Assembly (NCBI RefSeq): GCF_004214815.1
Contig: NZ_CP035926.1
Location: 310,001-374,000, forward strand
Length of the DNA stretch: 64,000 nt
Reading direction: 5' to 3'
Source of the DNA: Aliarcobacter thereius LMG 24486
Lineage (GTDB): Bacteria > Campylobacterota > Campylobacteria > Campylobacterales > Arcobacteraceae
Shown: one piece after another, positions 1 to 8,768 of the stretch
How the letters are laid out: every line of letters begins with the position of its first letter
How positions within the stretch are numbered: the first letter of the stretch is position 1
Position numbers and translations under genes: made by a program
The notes under the pieces: generated by a model
Database searches by the model: none
The model's input: the letters and a program-made list of their open reading frames with translations, nothing else
What the model was told of the DNA's origin: nothing

Positions 1-2
1 AA

Positions 3-953
3 GCTGGAAAAGGATTTGCAGTTGTAGCCCAAGAAGTAAGAAACCTTGCAAATAGAAGTGCAGAGGCTGCTAAAGAGATTAAAAATATTGTTGAGATTGC
101 AACTTCTAAAGCAAATGAAGGAAAAAATATTGCAAGTAGTATGAAGCTTGGATATTCAGAACTTAATAAAAGGATAGATGAAACAATAGTATTAATAGAA
201 GATGTTTCAAGAGGAACTAAAGAAGAAGAGATAGGAATTCTTCAAATTAATGACACTATAAATGTACTAGATAGAGTTACTCAAGTAAATGCTGGTTCTG
301 CAAGAACAATAAGTACTTTAGCAAGAGAAGCTTCAAGTTTATCTGATAATTTACTAAAAATTGCAGATAGAGCAAAGTTCAAACAAGTTGACCCAAAAAG
401 TATAGATGATATTGATTTAGTTTTTAAGATCTCTAAATTAAAGAATGATCATATTAAATTTAAGTTAGAAAATTTTGATAAAGTAGGTCAAACAAAAGTA
501 GCTTGGCAAGTTGAAAATGATTTAGAGTGTGATTTAGGTAAATGGATTGCAGAACAAGAACAAAAATCTATGAATTTTGTTAAAAAAGATTATTGGAAAG
601 AGCTAAAAAAACATCATGAATTAGTTCATAAAAATGTTCAAGAGTATATAAATGAAGATTGTAAACAAGAACCAGATAGCCAAAAATTAAAATCATATTC
701 TATTGAATTAGATAATTCAACTGTTGAAGTTTTTAAAGCTTTGGATAGAGTTAAAGTTGATAATATAGGAAAAGATGAAGTTTTAAATACAAAACAGGCT
801 CAAAAACAGATAGAAAAGCCTGAAATAAATAAAGAAAAACAAGATTTAGAAACTATAAAAATAGATGTAAAAGATGTAAAGATTCTTGAGAAAACTGAAA
901 AAAAACAAGAGTTTAAATCAAATTCAAATGATGATGAATGGGAGAGCTTTTAA
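3..953 (+). CDS. Methyl-accepting chemotaxis protein, 3' part, with CZB domain
   Basis: The reading frame is open from base 3, so the 5' end of the gene lies outside the window. The first residues (AGKGFAVVAQEVRNLANRSA) are the conserved signalling hairpin tip of chemoreceptors, which docks CheA and CheW in the cytoplasm. It is followed by a CZB (chemoreceptor zinc-binding) domain at about bases 440-640: DHIKFKLENF, ECDLGKWI and KKHHELVH supply the His/Cys/His/His zinc ligands. A Lys/Glu-rich, probably disordered linker of about 90 residues follows, and the protein ends EWESF, which fits the xWxxF pentapeptide that tethers CheR/CheB in some receptors. CZB receptors are known to sense zinc or hypochlorite; the ligand here is unknown. 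The ATG at 141 is internal, not the start. Confidence 0.93.
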   Translation, partial: AGKGFAVVAQEVRNLANRSAEAAKEIKNIVEIATSKANEGKNIASSMKLGYSELNKRIDETIVLIEDVSRGTKEEEIGILQINDTINVLDRVTQVNAGSARTISTLAREASSLSDNLLKIADRAKFKQVDPKSIDDIDLVFKISKLKNDHIKFKLENFDKVGQTKVAWQVENDLECDLGKWIAEQEQKSMNFVKKDYWKELKKHHELVHKNVQEYINEDCKQEPDSQKLKSYSIELDNSTVEVFKALDRVKVDNIGKDEVLNTKQAQKQIEKPEINKEKQDLETIKIDVKDVKILEKTEKKQEFKSNSNDDEWESF

Positions 954-961
954 AAGCTCTC
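942..961 (+). terminator. Perfect 20-base palindrome over the chemoreceptor stop codon
   Basis: GAGAGCTTTT is followed directly by its exact reverse complement. The TAA stop (951-953) sits in the centre. There is no clear T-run after it, so it is a weak terminator candidate or a transcript-end stabiliser. Confidence 0.35.
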
Positions 962-1005
962 TTGACTTAAAAAACTTACAAACTTAATCTTTATCAAAAA
1001 CAAGA

Positions 1006-1011
1006 TACAAT
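1006..1011 (+). promoter_or_regulatory. Putative -10 box for the U32 gene
   Basis: TACAAT in the context GATACAATAT, 52 bases before the ATG at 1063. The same GATACAAT string precedes purE. A second box, TGCTATAAA (-10 at 1037-1042), lies closer to the gene and cannot be excluded. Confidence 0.4.
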
Positions 1012-1062
1012 ATCCCCTTAAAATAAATTAATATGCTATAAAAATAATCAAAGGAATCTTAT

Positions 1063-2352
1063 ATGAATAAGCAAAAAGTAGAGTTGCTTAGCCCAGCTGG
1101 GAATTTAGAAAAATTAAAAATTGCTATAAATTATGGTGCAGATGCTGTTTATGGTGGAGTTAGCCACTTTAGTTTAAGAATTAGAGCAGGAAAAGAGTTT
1201 ACATTTGAAACATTTAAAGAAGGTATTGAATATGCACATGCAAGAGGTAAAAAAGTATATGCAACAATAAATGGCTTCCCTTTTAATTCTCAAATAGAAC
1301 TTTTAAAAAAACATATTATAAATATGGCAGAAGTAAAACCAGATGCATTTATAGTTGCAGCACCTGGAGTTATTAAACTTTGTAGAGAATTAGCTCCACA
1401 AATACCAATTCATGTATCAACTCAAGCAAATGTTTTAAACTATCTTGATGCACAAGTTTATTGGGATATGGGAGTAAAAAGAATAATTGCAGCTAGAGAA
1501 ATATCATTAAAAGATATAAAAGAGATAAAAAAGCATTTACCTGAAATGGAGATTGAAATTTTTGTTCATGGTTCTATGTGTTTTGCATATAGTGGAAGAT
1601 GTTTAATAAGTGCTGTTCAAATGGGAAGAGTTCCAAATAGAGGTTCATGTGCAAATGATTGTAGATTTGAATATACACTTTATGCTGGAAATGAAGAGCA
1701 TGGAAGTCTGTTTAGACTTGAAGAGGAACCAGGAGTTGGAACATATATTTTTAATTCAAAAGATATGAATCTTGCAAGTCATATAAAAGAGATTTTAGAT
1801 ACAGGAGCTGTTGATAGTTTAAAAATAGAAGGAAGAACAAAATCACCATATTATGCAGCGGTAACTGCAAAAGCATATAGAGAAGCTATTGATGACTATT
1901 TTGCAGATAATTTTGATGCAGAAAAATATCAAAGAGAGTTACACACTACAAAAAATAGAGGATTTACAGATGCTTATTTGGTTCATAGACCATTTGAAAA
2001 AACAGATTCTCAAAACCATGCATATGCTTTAAGTAAAGGAAGTTATGAAGTAACAGGACTTGTGAGTGAAGATGAAGAGCATTTTTACTGCAAATACAAA
2101 GTTTATCCAAATGAAGATATTGAAATATTTACTCCTCATAATACAGTTTTAGATACTTGTGATAATGAAATCGGGAAAATATTTAAAAAAGATGATGGAT
2201 TGTATTATATAAATTTCAAAAAGATTTTAACTGATACAAATAAAGAGCTTGAAAGTGTTCATAGTGGAAATATAAATAAAATACAACTTCCTTGTAAATT
2301 ACCATATTTAACAATGTTTAGAATAAAAAATGAAGAAGTAAATATAGAATAA
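1063..2352 (+). CDS. Peptidase U32 family protein, TrhP/YegQ-like tRNA hydroxylation factor
   Basis: 429 residues, the usual length for the family. The N-terminus VELLSPAGNLEKLKIAINYG and the U32 signature EIFVHGSMCFAYSGRCLIS (about residues 166-184) are intact, as is the cysteine-containing GSCANDCRFEY that follows. E. coli TrhP (YegQ) is required with prephenate-derived chemistry for 5-hydroxyuridine at tRNA position 34; the Helicobacter homologue was earlier named PrtC, a collagenase, which is probably a misassignment. I infer a tRNA-modification role rather than secreted proteolysis, since there is no signal peptide. It has its own upstream gap of 109 bases with promoter-like boxes and is followed after 2 bases by the next gene, so the two are co-transcribed. 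Confidence 0.88.
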   Translation: MNKQKVELLSPAGNLEKLKIAINYGADAVYGGVSHFSLRIRAGKEFTFETFKEGIEYAHARGKKVYATINGFPFNSQIELLKKHIINMAEVKPDAFIVAAPGVIKLCRELAPQIPIHVSTQANVLNYLDAQVYWDMGVKRIIAAREISLKDIKEIKKHLPEMEIEIFVHGSMCFAYSGRCLISAVQMGRVPNRGSCANDCRFEYTLYAGNEEHGSLFRLEEEPGVGTYIFNSKDMNLASHIKEILDTGAVDSLKIEGRTKSPYYAAVTAKAYREAIDDYFADNFDAEKYQRELHTTKNRGFTDAYLVHRPFEKTDSQNHAYALSKGSYEVTGLVSEDEEHFYCKYKVYPNEDIEIFTPHNTVLDTCDNEIGKIFKKDDGLYYINFKKILTDTNKELESVHSGNINKIQLPCKLPYLTMFRIKNEEVNIE

Positions 2353-2354
2353 AA

Positions 2355-3608
2355 ATGATTTTTTTTAGAGTTACAAATAGTATAAATATAAAAATAACAG
2401 ATGGTTCTATTTTAAAATATGATAGATTTAAAGCACCTGTAAATATTGAAAATGAAACAGTATATATTACAACTTATGATGATTTCCAAGATTTAAAAGA
2501 GATTTTTGCAAAAGTAGATAAAAATAGATATAGTGCAAAAGTTGTAAATGAGGATAGTGTAAGAGATATTCAAAGCTTTCCTATTGAATTAGGAGTTAGT
2601 TTTAAAGGTGAACAAAAATTAAGATATGAAATAGGAGATATTAGTTTTTTAGAATTAAAAGAGCAAGAACTATTAAATAATCTTAAAAGTTTTCATAAAT
2701 CTAGTATAAAAGTTGCAGTAATAGGAAGTTTGGGAGATACTATTAGTAAAATGATATCTTCAATGGCAGCACTTAGAATTTTTTATGAAAAGCTAAAAGA
2801 GATTTATAAAAATGTTGATTTAGATATTTTTATAAAAGCTTCAAATAATAGCTATTTTAATAGAGATAAAAGTATTTACCAAACACAAAAATATATAAAT
2901 AATATCTATCCACTTTCAACAAATACAAAAGCTTTTTGTCAATATGATTATTTTGTGGATAATAGTATTGATATAAGTAAAAATTTAGATATAAATATTG
3001 TTGATGCATGGCTTTATAAGTTTGGAATAGATTATAAAAAAGTTAATAATCTAAATAAATATTCTGAGATAAATATTGATAATTTTGAATTAACAAAAGA
3101 TTTGAAGAATCAAATAGAGAAAGCAAAGAAAAGAGGTAAACTACTATTATTTCATCCATATAGTGCAAGTATAAATAAATCAATACCACAAAACTTTGCT
3201 ATTGAGATATTAAAAGCATTAATTGATAAACTAGATGATTATATAATTGTTTCAACACTATTGATTGATCCAAAAATAAAATCAGATAATTTTGTAGATT
3301 TATCATCTTATTCAAAAACAATTGAGGATTTTATATATATTGTATCATCAATGGATAAAGTTTTAACAGCAGAAACTTCAGCACTTCATATTGCAGATTC
3401 ATTTATGATTCCAACTCTTTGTATATCAACAAATGATGATGAAAATATTATGAAGTATTATAAAAATACAAAGAGTATATTTGTAAAAGATAGTTCAAAA
3501 AATTTATCTAAATTTATTTATGAAAATGATCTTTTAACTATCAATAAATTTGAAGAGTGGAAAAAGCTTAAGATAGAAGATATTATAAAAATATTAGAAA
3601 GTTTTTGA
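2355..3608 (+). CDS. Putative GT-B glycosyltransferase (family 9/heptosyltransferase-like)
   Basis: 417 residues, starting at ATG two bases after the U32 stop. The C-terminal half looks like a heptosyltransferase (GT9) donor domain: LLLFHPYSAS at about residue 261 followed by NKSIPQNFAIEILKAL, and AETSALHIADSFMIPTLCIS at about residue 337, which corresponds to the conserved 'D-T/S-G/A-x-x-H-x-A-x-A-x-x-x-P' stretch that binds the sugar nucleotide. The N-terminal half is poorly conserved and I do not recognise it. There are no membrane segments, so a cytoplasmic or peripheral enzyme is likely. The acceptor and sugar are unknown; its location next to tRNA and purine genes does not help. It could also be a non-catalytic homologue. 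Confidence 0.55.
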   Translation: MIFFRVTNSINIKITDGSILKYDRFKAPVNIENETVYITTYDDFQDLKEIFAKVDKNRYSAKVVNEDSVRDIQSFPIELGVSFKGEQKLRYEIGDISFLELKEQELLNNLKSFHKSSIKVAVIGSLGDTISKMISSMAALRIFYEKLKEIYKNVDLDIFIKASNNSYFNRDKSIYQTQKYINNIYPLSTNTKAFCQYDYFVDNSIDISKNLDINIVDAWLYKFGIDYKKVNNLNKYSEINIDNFELTKDLKNQIEKAKKRGKLLLFHPYSASINKSIPQNFAIEILKALIDKLDDYIIVSTLLIDPKIKSDNFVDLSSYSKTIEDFIYIVSSMDKVLTAETSALHIADSFMIPTLCISTNDDENIMKYYKNTKSIFVKDSSKNLSKFIYENDLLTINKFEEWKKLKIEDIIKILESF

Positions 3609-3614
3609 TACAAT
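3609..3614 (+). promoter_or_regulatory. Putative -10 box for purE
   Basis: TACAAT in GATACAATAAAAC, directly after the preceding stop codon and 33 bases before the purE ATG. The Shine-Dalgarno-like AGGA lies at about 3637-3640. Confidence 0.4.
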
Positions 3615-3646
3615 AAAACTTTAAATTTTAATAAATAGGAAAAAAA

Positions 3647-4141
3647 ATGAAATTTGTATCAATAATAATGGGTAGCAAATCAGATTATGATATTATGAAA
3701 AATTGTGCTGATACTTTTGAACAATTTAATGTAAAATATGAATTAATTATCTCTTCAGCTCACAGAAGTCCTGAAAGAACAAAAGAGTATGTAAAAGAAG
3801 CTGAAGAAAAAGGTGCTATTGCATTTATTGCTGCTGCTGGAATGGCTGCACACTTAGCTGGAGCTTTAGCTGCTACTACAACAAAACCGATTATTGGAGT
3901 ACCTATGAAAGGTGGAGCTATGGATGGTATGGATGCTATGCTTTCTACTGTTCAAATGCCAGCTGGAATGCCTGTTGCTACTGTTGCTTTAGGAAAAGCA
4001 GGTGCTATAAATGCAGCTTATTTAGCAATGCAAATTTTAGCTATAAACGATAAAGATTTAGCAGCAAAACTAAAAGAAGATAGAGTTGTAAAAGCAAAAA
4101 TTGTTGAAAGTGACTCAAAAGATATAGAGGTAATTCTATAA
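3647..4141 (+). CDS. purE: 5-(carboxyamino)imidazole ribonucleotide mutase PurE
   Basis: 164 residues, the normal class I PurE length. The N-terminus carries the signature IIMGSKSDYDIMK and SSAHRSPERT with the catalytic His, followed by the glycine/alanine-rich loop AAGMAAHLAG and the conserved GVPM. The enzyme moves the carboxyl group of N5-CAIR to C4 of the imidazole in de novo purine synthesis, in the cytoplasm. It lies 38 bases after the glycosyltransferase-like gene, with a promoter-like box in the gap, and its stop abuts the TTG start of the next gene. Whether purK is elsewhere cannot be seen here. Confidence 0.97.
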   Translation: MKFVSIIMGSKSDYDIMKNCADTFEQFNVKYELIISSAHRSPERTKEYVKEAEEKGAIAFIAAAGMAAHLAGALAATTTKPIIGVPMKGGAMDGMDAMLSTVQMPAGMPVATVALGKAGAINAAYLAMQILAINDKDLAAKLKEDRVVKAKIVESDSKDIEVIL

Positions 4142-4372
4142 TTGAAACCAGTTGCACTTTTTACACTTCCAAATTGTAAATTGTGCAATGAGGCTATTAA
4201 CTACTTAAAAAGTAAAAAAATAAAATACAATCAAATAGATTTAATAAAAGATAAAAATGCTTTAAAAGATTGTCAAAAAAGATGCAAGGGTGCTCCAGTT
4301 ATTTTGATTGGAAACTCTTGGATTTGTGGTTTTGACAAAAAAAGAATAAATAAAGAACTAGGAATAAAATAA
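4142..4372 (+). CDS. Glutaredoxin-like thioredoxin-fold protein
   Basis: 76 residues from a TTG start that directly follows the purE stop (no spacer). The fold is that of a glutaredoxin: a beta strand [10 protein letters not shown], an active-site CKLC (residues 12-15) instead of the classic CPYC, helix [11 protein letters not shown], then [15 protein letters not shown], where APV provides the cis-proline of thioredoxin folds and WICGF resembles the glutathione-binding end. It probably reduces disulfides or handles metals in the cytoplasm; substrate unknown. A small gene in the same slot between purE and glyQ is present, as I recall, in Campylobacter. The GlyQ ATG follows after one base, so translation is coupled. 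Confidence 0.72.
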   Translation: MKPVALFTLPNCKLCNEAINYLKSKKIKYNQIDLIKDKNALKDCQKRCKGAPVILIGNSWICGFDKKRINKELGIK

Positions 4373-4373
4373 G

Positions 4374-5255
4374 ATGCTTACTTTTTCACAAATGTTATTA
4401 AAACTTCAAGAATATTGGGCAAATGAGGGTTGTAATATTGTTCAACCATATGATATTCCAGCAGGTGCAGGAACTTTTCATCCAGCAACACTACTTAGAA
4501 GTTTAGATAGCACTCCTTGGAGTGTAGCTTATGTTGCACCAAGTAGAAGACCAACTGATGGAAGATATGGAGAAAATCCAAATAGATTAGGAAGTTATTA
4601 TCAGTTTCAAGTTTTAATAAAACCAAGTCCTGAAAATATTCAAGATCTATATTTAAAATCTTTAGAATATTTAGGTTTAGATTTATCAAAACATGATATT
4701 AGATTTGTTGAAGACAATTGGGAATCACCAACTTTGGGTGCTTGGGGATTAGGATGGGAAGTTTGGCTTGATGGTATGGAAGTTACTCAGTTTACATATT
4801 TTCAACAAGTTGGGGGAATTTCTTGTGAGCCTGTTGCTGTTGAGATAACTTATGGAACAGAAAGACTTGCTATGTATCTTCAAGGAGTTGATTCTATTTT
4901 TGATATCATTTGGAATGAAAATAAATTTGGGAAAACAACTTATGCAGATGTTCATAAAGAGAGTGAATATCAATTCTCAAAATATAATTTTGAAGTAGCA
5001 AACACTGAAATTTTATTTAAACATTTTGAAGAGTATTTTCTTGAGTGTAAAGCTTGTTTAAATGCGCAATTACCACTTCCTGCATATGATTATTGTATGT
5101 TAGCAAGTCATACTTTTAATACTTTAGATGCTAGAAAAGCAATAAGTGTTACTCAAAGACAAAATTATATTTTAAAAGTAAGAGAGTTATCTCAAGCTTG
5201 TGCTGTTATGTACAAAGAGCAAGAAGAAGAAAGAATAAAAAGAGTAAAATCTTAA
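4374..5255 (+). CDS. glyQ: Glycyl-tRNA synthetase alpha subunit
   Basis: 293 residues, typical for the alpha chain of the heterotetrameric bacterial enzyme that charges tRNA-Gly. Visible signatures are [32 protein letters not shown] and [19 protein letters not shown], and [20 protein letters not shown], which form the class II catalytic core binding glycine and ATP. The beta subunit gene glyS is not adjacent, which is common in Campylobacterota. The stop codon overlaps the next ATG by one base (TAATG). Confidence 0.98.
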   Translation: MLTFSQMLLKLQEYWANEGCNIVQPYDIPAGAGTFHPATLLRSLDSTPWSVAYVAPSRRPTDGRYGENPNRLGSYYQFQVLIKPSPENIQDLYLKSLEYLGLDLSKHDIRFVEDNWESPTLGAWGLGWEVWLDGMEVTQFTYFQQVGGISCEPVAVEITYGTERLAMYLQGVDSIFDIIWNENKFGKTTYADVHKESEYQFSKYNFEVANTEILFKHFEEYFLECKACLNAQLPLPAYDYCMLASHTFNTLDARKAISVTQRQNYILKVRELSQACAVMYKEQEEERIKRVKS

Positions 5256-6007
5256 TGAAAGTTAAAGATATTTATGAGTATTTAAATATTCTAAGTCCTT
5301 TTGAATTACAAGAAAAATGGGATAACTCAGGACTTATTGTTGGAAATATGGAAGATAGTTTTGAAAACTTATATTTAAGTATGGATTTGGATTTAGAGTT
5401 AGTTGAAACTTTAAAACCAAACTCTTTAGTAATTACTCATCATCCACTTATTTTTTCTGGATTAAAAAGAGTAAATTATAATACTTACTCTACAAAAATA
5501 GTAAGAGAACTTATAAAAAAAGATATTAGTCTAATATCGATGCACACAAATATTGATAAAACACATCTAAATAGATTTGTAATAGAACGAATTCTAGAGT
5601 TTAAAGTAGATAATCAAAATGAATTTATAGCAAATTGTAGTGTTGATTTTAGTTTTGATGATCTTTTAAAGCATTTAAATAAAAAATTAAATCTAAAAAA
5701 TATTAAATATGTAAAAACAAAAGAAAAAATTAGGAAAGTTGCTATTTGTACAGGATCAGCAATGAGTTTAATAGATGAAGTTGATGCTGATTGTTTTTTG
5801 ACAGGCGATATTAAATATCACGATGCAATGGAAGCAAAAGCAAGAGGAATATCTCTAATAGATATAAGGCATTATGAGAGCGAAAATGCTTTTAGTCTTC
5901 TTTTAGAAGAGTTACTAAAAGATTATTTGAAAAAAAATCAATTTAAAGCTATAATATTAGCTTCAAAAAATCCATTTGAGTTTTTTAAAGGAGAAACCGT
6001 TGAATAA
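5255..6007 (+). CDS. Nif3-like dinuclear metal centre protein
   Basis: 250 residues from the ATG that overlaps the glyQ stop. A longer open frame reaches back to 5198, but those 19 residues are basic and lie inside glyQ, so they are rejected. Family motifs: LQEKWDNSGLIVG near the N-terminus, VITHHPLIFSGLKRV with the metal-binding His pair, SMHTNIDKTHLNRF, and near the C-terminus TGDIKYHDAMEA and DIRHYESEN with further metal ligands. Nif3/YqfO/YbgI proteins form hexameric rings with a two-metal site; proposed roles include GTP cyclohydrolase I-like chemistry, but the physiological substrate is unsettled. The zinc-ribbon gene begins inside the end of this gene. Confidence 0.9.
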   Translation: MKVKDIYEYLNILSPFELQEKWDNSGLIVGNMEDSFENLYLSMDLDLELVETLKPNSLVITHHPLIFSGLKRVNYNTYSTKIVRELIKKDISLISMHTNIDKTHLNRFVIERILEFKVDNQNEFIANCSVDFSFDDLLKHLNKKLNLKNIKYVKTKEKIRKVAICTGSAMSLIDEVDADCFLTGDIKYHDAMEAKARGISLIDIRHYESENAFSLLLEELLKDYLKKNQFKAIILASKNPFEFFKGETVE

Positions 6008-6728
6008 ATATTTACAGGACTTAATTACTTTATCAAAATATGATAGAAGTATTAGTCAATTTGACCCAGAAATAGAGAAACAAAAAGCAAAATTAGCAGT
6101 TTTTGTTGAAACAGCAGAAGTATTAAAAGCTTCAATAGATAGTACATATAGAGATATTGATGAATTAAAATCAAAAAGAACAAAAAATAATATACATCTA
6201 AGTGATTTAAAATCTAAACTAGATAATATAGCTAAGAAGAATAAAGATGTATCAAATGAAAAAGAGCTGAAAGCTTTACAACTTGAAGAAGAGATAGCAA
6301 AAGAGCAAGTTTCATTTGCAAATGAAGAGATTGAAAGATTAGATAAGCTTACAGTTGCAAAAGAAGAAAATTTAAAAGAATTAAAAGAAAAACTAGCAAC
6401 AGAAGAAGAAGATATTAAAGAGGTAAAAGTAGTAGTTGATAATGAAATAAATTCAATTAACGAAAATAGAAATGTTGTTTATGCACAAAGAAATGAACTT
6501 TTAGGAAATTTTGATAAAAAGATTTTAACTTTCTATGAAAAAATTAAAAGATGGGCAAAAGATACAGCGGTTGTTCCAGTTAAACAACAGGCTTGTTTTG
6601 GATGTTTTATGAAAATAAATGACAAAACTTATGCTGAAGTTATAAAAGGTGAAGAGATAGTAAATTGTCTTCATTGTGGAAGAATATTATATAAAGGTGA
6701 AGAAGAAGCCCAAGCACTTGAGGACTAA
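6000..6728 (+). CDS. Coiled-coil zinc-ribbon protein (HP0958/FlgZ type)
   Basis: 242 residues if translation starts at TTG 6000, which has AAAGGAG six bases upstream (5987-5993); an ATG at 5976 gives 8 more residues but has no better ribosome site. The first about 170 residues are a long two-helix coiled coil (many heptads of Glu/Lys/Leu). The end is a C4 zinc ribbon, CFGC at about residue 197 and CLHCGR at about residue 222. This is the architecture of Helicobacter HP0958 (FlgZ), reported to stabilise RpoN and bind flaA mRNA, and of Chlamydia CT398. No RpoN is visible here, so the function may be different. It overlaps the Nif3 gene by 8 bases, so translation is coupled. Confidence 0.85.
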   Translation: MNKYLQDLITLSKYDRSISQFDPEIEKQKAKLAVFVETAEVLKASIDSTYRDIDELKSKRTKNNIHLSDLKSKLDNIAKKNKDVSNEKELKALQLEEEIAKEQVSFANEEIERLDKLTVAKEENLKELKEKLATEEEDIKEVKVVVDNEINSINENRNVVYAQRNELLGNFDKKILTFYEKIKRWAKDTAVVPVKQQACFGCFMKINDKTYAEVIKGEEIVNCLHCGRILYKGEEEAQALED

Positions 6729-6730
6729 TC

Positions 6731-7879
6731 TTGAACATATTTAGTATATTTTACAACATATTATTACTTTTTGTATATATACTAATTTTGCCTTTTTTAC
6801 TTTTAAAGCTTAGAAATAAAAAGTATAAAGAGGCAATTCCTGCAAAATTCTTTTTGAAAAATAATCCAAAGTTTGATTTTACTGGTGTTTGGTTTCACTC
6901 TTGCTCAATGGGAGAGGTAAAAGCAATAAAGCCTTTGATTGATGAGTTCCAAGATAAAGCAAATATAAGTGTTATAACTAATACGGGTTATGAGGAAGCA
7001 AAGCTATATACAAAAAATGTAAGATTTTTACCATATGAAATCTTTTTACCATTTTGGGTAAATAGACAAAAAGTTCTAGTAGTTATGGAAGCTGAACTTT
7101 GGTATATGCTTTTTTTTATGGCAAAAAGAAAAGGAACAAAAACAATACTTATAAATGCAAGAATTTCAGATAGATCATATAAATCTTATTTAAATTTTAG
7201 ATTTTTATATATAAAAATATTTGAAAATATTGATAAAGTTTTTGCTCAAAGTGAAATTGATAAAAAAAGGCTTATTGAACTTGGAGCTAAAAATGTTGAG
7301 GTAATTGGAAATATAAAACTAGCTCAACTTCCAAAAAAGAATATTGATTTTATAAAACCAGATATTCAAACAATAGTTGCAGCGAGTACACATGAAGGTG
7401 AAGAAAAACTTATATTAAATGCATATAAAAAAAAGTATGGAAAACTAATAGTTGTTCCAAGGCATCCTGAAAGGTTTCCAAAAGTTGATATTATGATAAG
7501 TGAATTTATTAAAAATAAAGATTTAACTTATCACAAGTTTAGTCAAAAAGATGATTTTTCAAGTGATATTATTCTTGTAGATAAAATGGGAATATTAAAT
7601 GATATTTATGCAATTAGTGATATTACAATATTAGGTGGAGCATTTGCAAAAGTAGGTGGACATAATCCAATAGAACCAGCTTTCTTTGGAAGTAAGATTA
7701 TAAGTGGAAAGAATATTTTTAATCAAAAATCACTATTTTCTTGTATAAAAAACTACTATTTAATTGAGGAAGAAGAGTTAGAAGATTATTTAAAAAAATC
7801 AGATACTCTTTTAAAACCAGAGCTTACAGAAGCTGGAAGCTTTGATGAGATTTTTAAGGAGATAAAAAAATGGCTATAG
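6731..7879 (+). CDS. waaA: 3-deoxy-D-manno-octulosonic acid (Kdo) transferase
   Basis: 382 residues from a TTG start two bases after the zinc-ribbon stop. An N-terminal membrane anchor (IFSIFYNILLLFVYILILPF) is followed by WFHSCSMGEVKAIKPLIDEF, which contains the catalytic Glu region of glycosyltransferase family 30, and VVMEAELWYML. The C-terminal donor domain shows VAASTHEGEEKLIL, VPRHPERF and GGAFAKVGGHNPIEPAFFG, all WaaA signatures. The enzyme transfers Kdo from CMP-Kdo to lipid A at the inner face of the cytoplasmic membrane. It overlaps the next gene by 10 bases. Confidence 0.95.
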   Translation: MNIFSIFYNILLLFVYILILPFLLLKLRNKKYKEAIPAKFFLKNNPKFDFTGVWFHSCSMGEVKAIKPLIDEFQDKANISVITNTGYEEAKLYTKNVRFLPYEIFLPFWVNRQKVLVVMEAELWYMLFFMAKRKGTKTILINARISDRSYKSYLNFRFLYIKIFENIDKVFAQSEIDKKRLIELGAKNVEVIGNIKLAQLPKKNIDFIKPDIQTIVAASTHEGEEKLILNAYKKKYGKLIVVPRHPERFPKVDIMISEFIKNKDLTYHKFSQKDDFSSDIILVDKMGILNDIYAISDITILGGAFAKVGGHNPIEPAFFGSKIISGKNIFNQKSLFSCIKNYYLIEEEELEDYLKKSDTLLKPELTEAGSFDEIFKEIKKWL

Positions 7880-8622
7880 ATTATGATAAAGCCTATAAAC
7901 TTCTAGCAGCACAAGAAAGAGTTTCTAATTCTAAGGCAAAAGAGCTTATAGATAAGGGTTTAGTAAGTGTTGGAGGTAAGAAACTTCTAATTGCTAGAGG
8001 TGAAATAAGAGTTGATACTAAATTTAGTGTAAAAGATATTGCAAAAATTAGAGTAATTTTTGAAGATGATGATATTTTAGTTGTTGATAAACCAGCATTT
8101 TTAACAGCAGATGAAGTTTCAAGAAAATTCCCAAATGCAATTTTATTAAATAGACTTGACAAAGAGACAAGTGGTGTTATGATGTTTGCAAAGAATGAAG
8201 AGTTCCAAAAAAGAGCTATTAAAGAGTTTGCACAAAATAATGTATATAAAGAGTATGTTGCTATTGTTGAAGGAAAAGTTATTGATGAACTTGTAATTGA
8301 TAAACCAATTTTAACTACAAAAGATAGAGGAACAGCAAAATCTAAAATAGATAAGCATGGTAAAAGTGCTAAAACAACTCTTTATCCAATGTTAGTTGAA
8401 GGAAATAAGTCAAAGGTTAAACTTGTTATTGAAAGTGGAAGAACTCATCAAATTAGAGTTCATTTAAGCTCTGTTGGGTTTCCAATAATTGGAGATAGTT
8501 TATATGGAAGAGTTGCTTCAAATGTAAATAGAGTTTTACTTCATTCAAAAATTACAAGAATATTTGATTATGAGTTTATTTCAAATGAACCAAAAGAATT
8601 TAAAGTGTATGATTTTAGCTAA
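7870..8622 (+). CDS. RluA-family RNA pseudouridine synthase
   Basis: 250 residues. An N-terminal S4-like RNA-binding domain (QERVSNSKAKELIDKGLVSV, residues 16-35) precedes the catalytic domain. The catalytic aspartate lies in LLNRLDKETSGVMMFAKN (about residues 94-111); other family motifs are EYVAIVEG, ESGRTHQIRVHL and PIIGDSLYG. The enzyme converts uridine to pseudouridine in rRNA or tRNA; the target site cannot be read from sequence. It starts inside the end of waaA, so the two are co-translated, and is followed by a 146-base gap that ends the transcription unit or restarts it before ffh. Confidence 0.92.
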   Translation: MAIDYDKAYKLLAAQERVSNSKAKELIDKGLVSVGGKKLLIARGEIRVDTKFSVKDIAKIRVIFEDDDILVVDKPAFLTADEVSRKFPNAILLNRLDKETSGVMMFAKNEEFQKRAIKEFAQNNVYKEYVAIVEGKVIDELVIDKPILTTKDRGTAKSKIDKHGKSAKTTLYPMLVEGNKSKVKLVIESGRTHQIRVHLSSVGFPIIGDSLYGRVASNVNRVLLHSKITRIFDYEFISNEPKEFKVYDFS

Positions 8623-8634
8623 ATTTAAGTTTGT

Positions 8635-8640
8635 TAAAAT
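8635..8640 (+). promoter_or_regulatory. Weak putative -10 box ahead of ffh
   Basis: TAAAAT in GTTAAAATACAC, 128 bases before the ffh start. A small inverted repeat, AAGCC/GGCTT (8645-8663), follows. The rest of the 146-base gap is A/T-rich and holds nothing else I can recognise; I looked for a 4.5S RNA and did not see its conserved tetraloop region. Confidence 0.25.
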
Positions 8641-8768
8641 ACACAAGCCCTTAACAAAGGCTTTATGTGAAATATGAAACTAAATATATACTTAAATTAT
8701 TCATAAAGTTTAAACTATATTAAAGCAAAAAAAAAGTAATATTACAAAATTAAAAATAAGGAAGTATT

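Noticed and set aside
1063-2352. Collagenase function of the U32 protein
   Set aside because: The old PrtC name suggests it, but there is no secretion signal and the sequence fits the TrhP/YegQ tRNA-hydroxylation branch.
5198-5254. Upstream extension of the Nif3-like gene
   Set aside because: The 19 extra residues are encoded inside glyQ and are Arg/Lys-rich; the ATG at 5255 overlaps the glyQ stop and gives the family length.
8623-8768. 4.5S (SRP) RNA gene in front of ffh
   Set aside because: A short inverted repeat is present, but the conserved tetraloop and internal-loop sequences of the SRP RNA are not.
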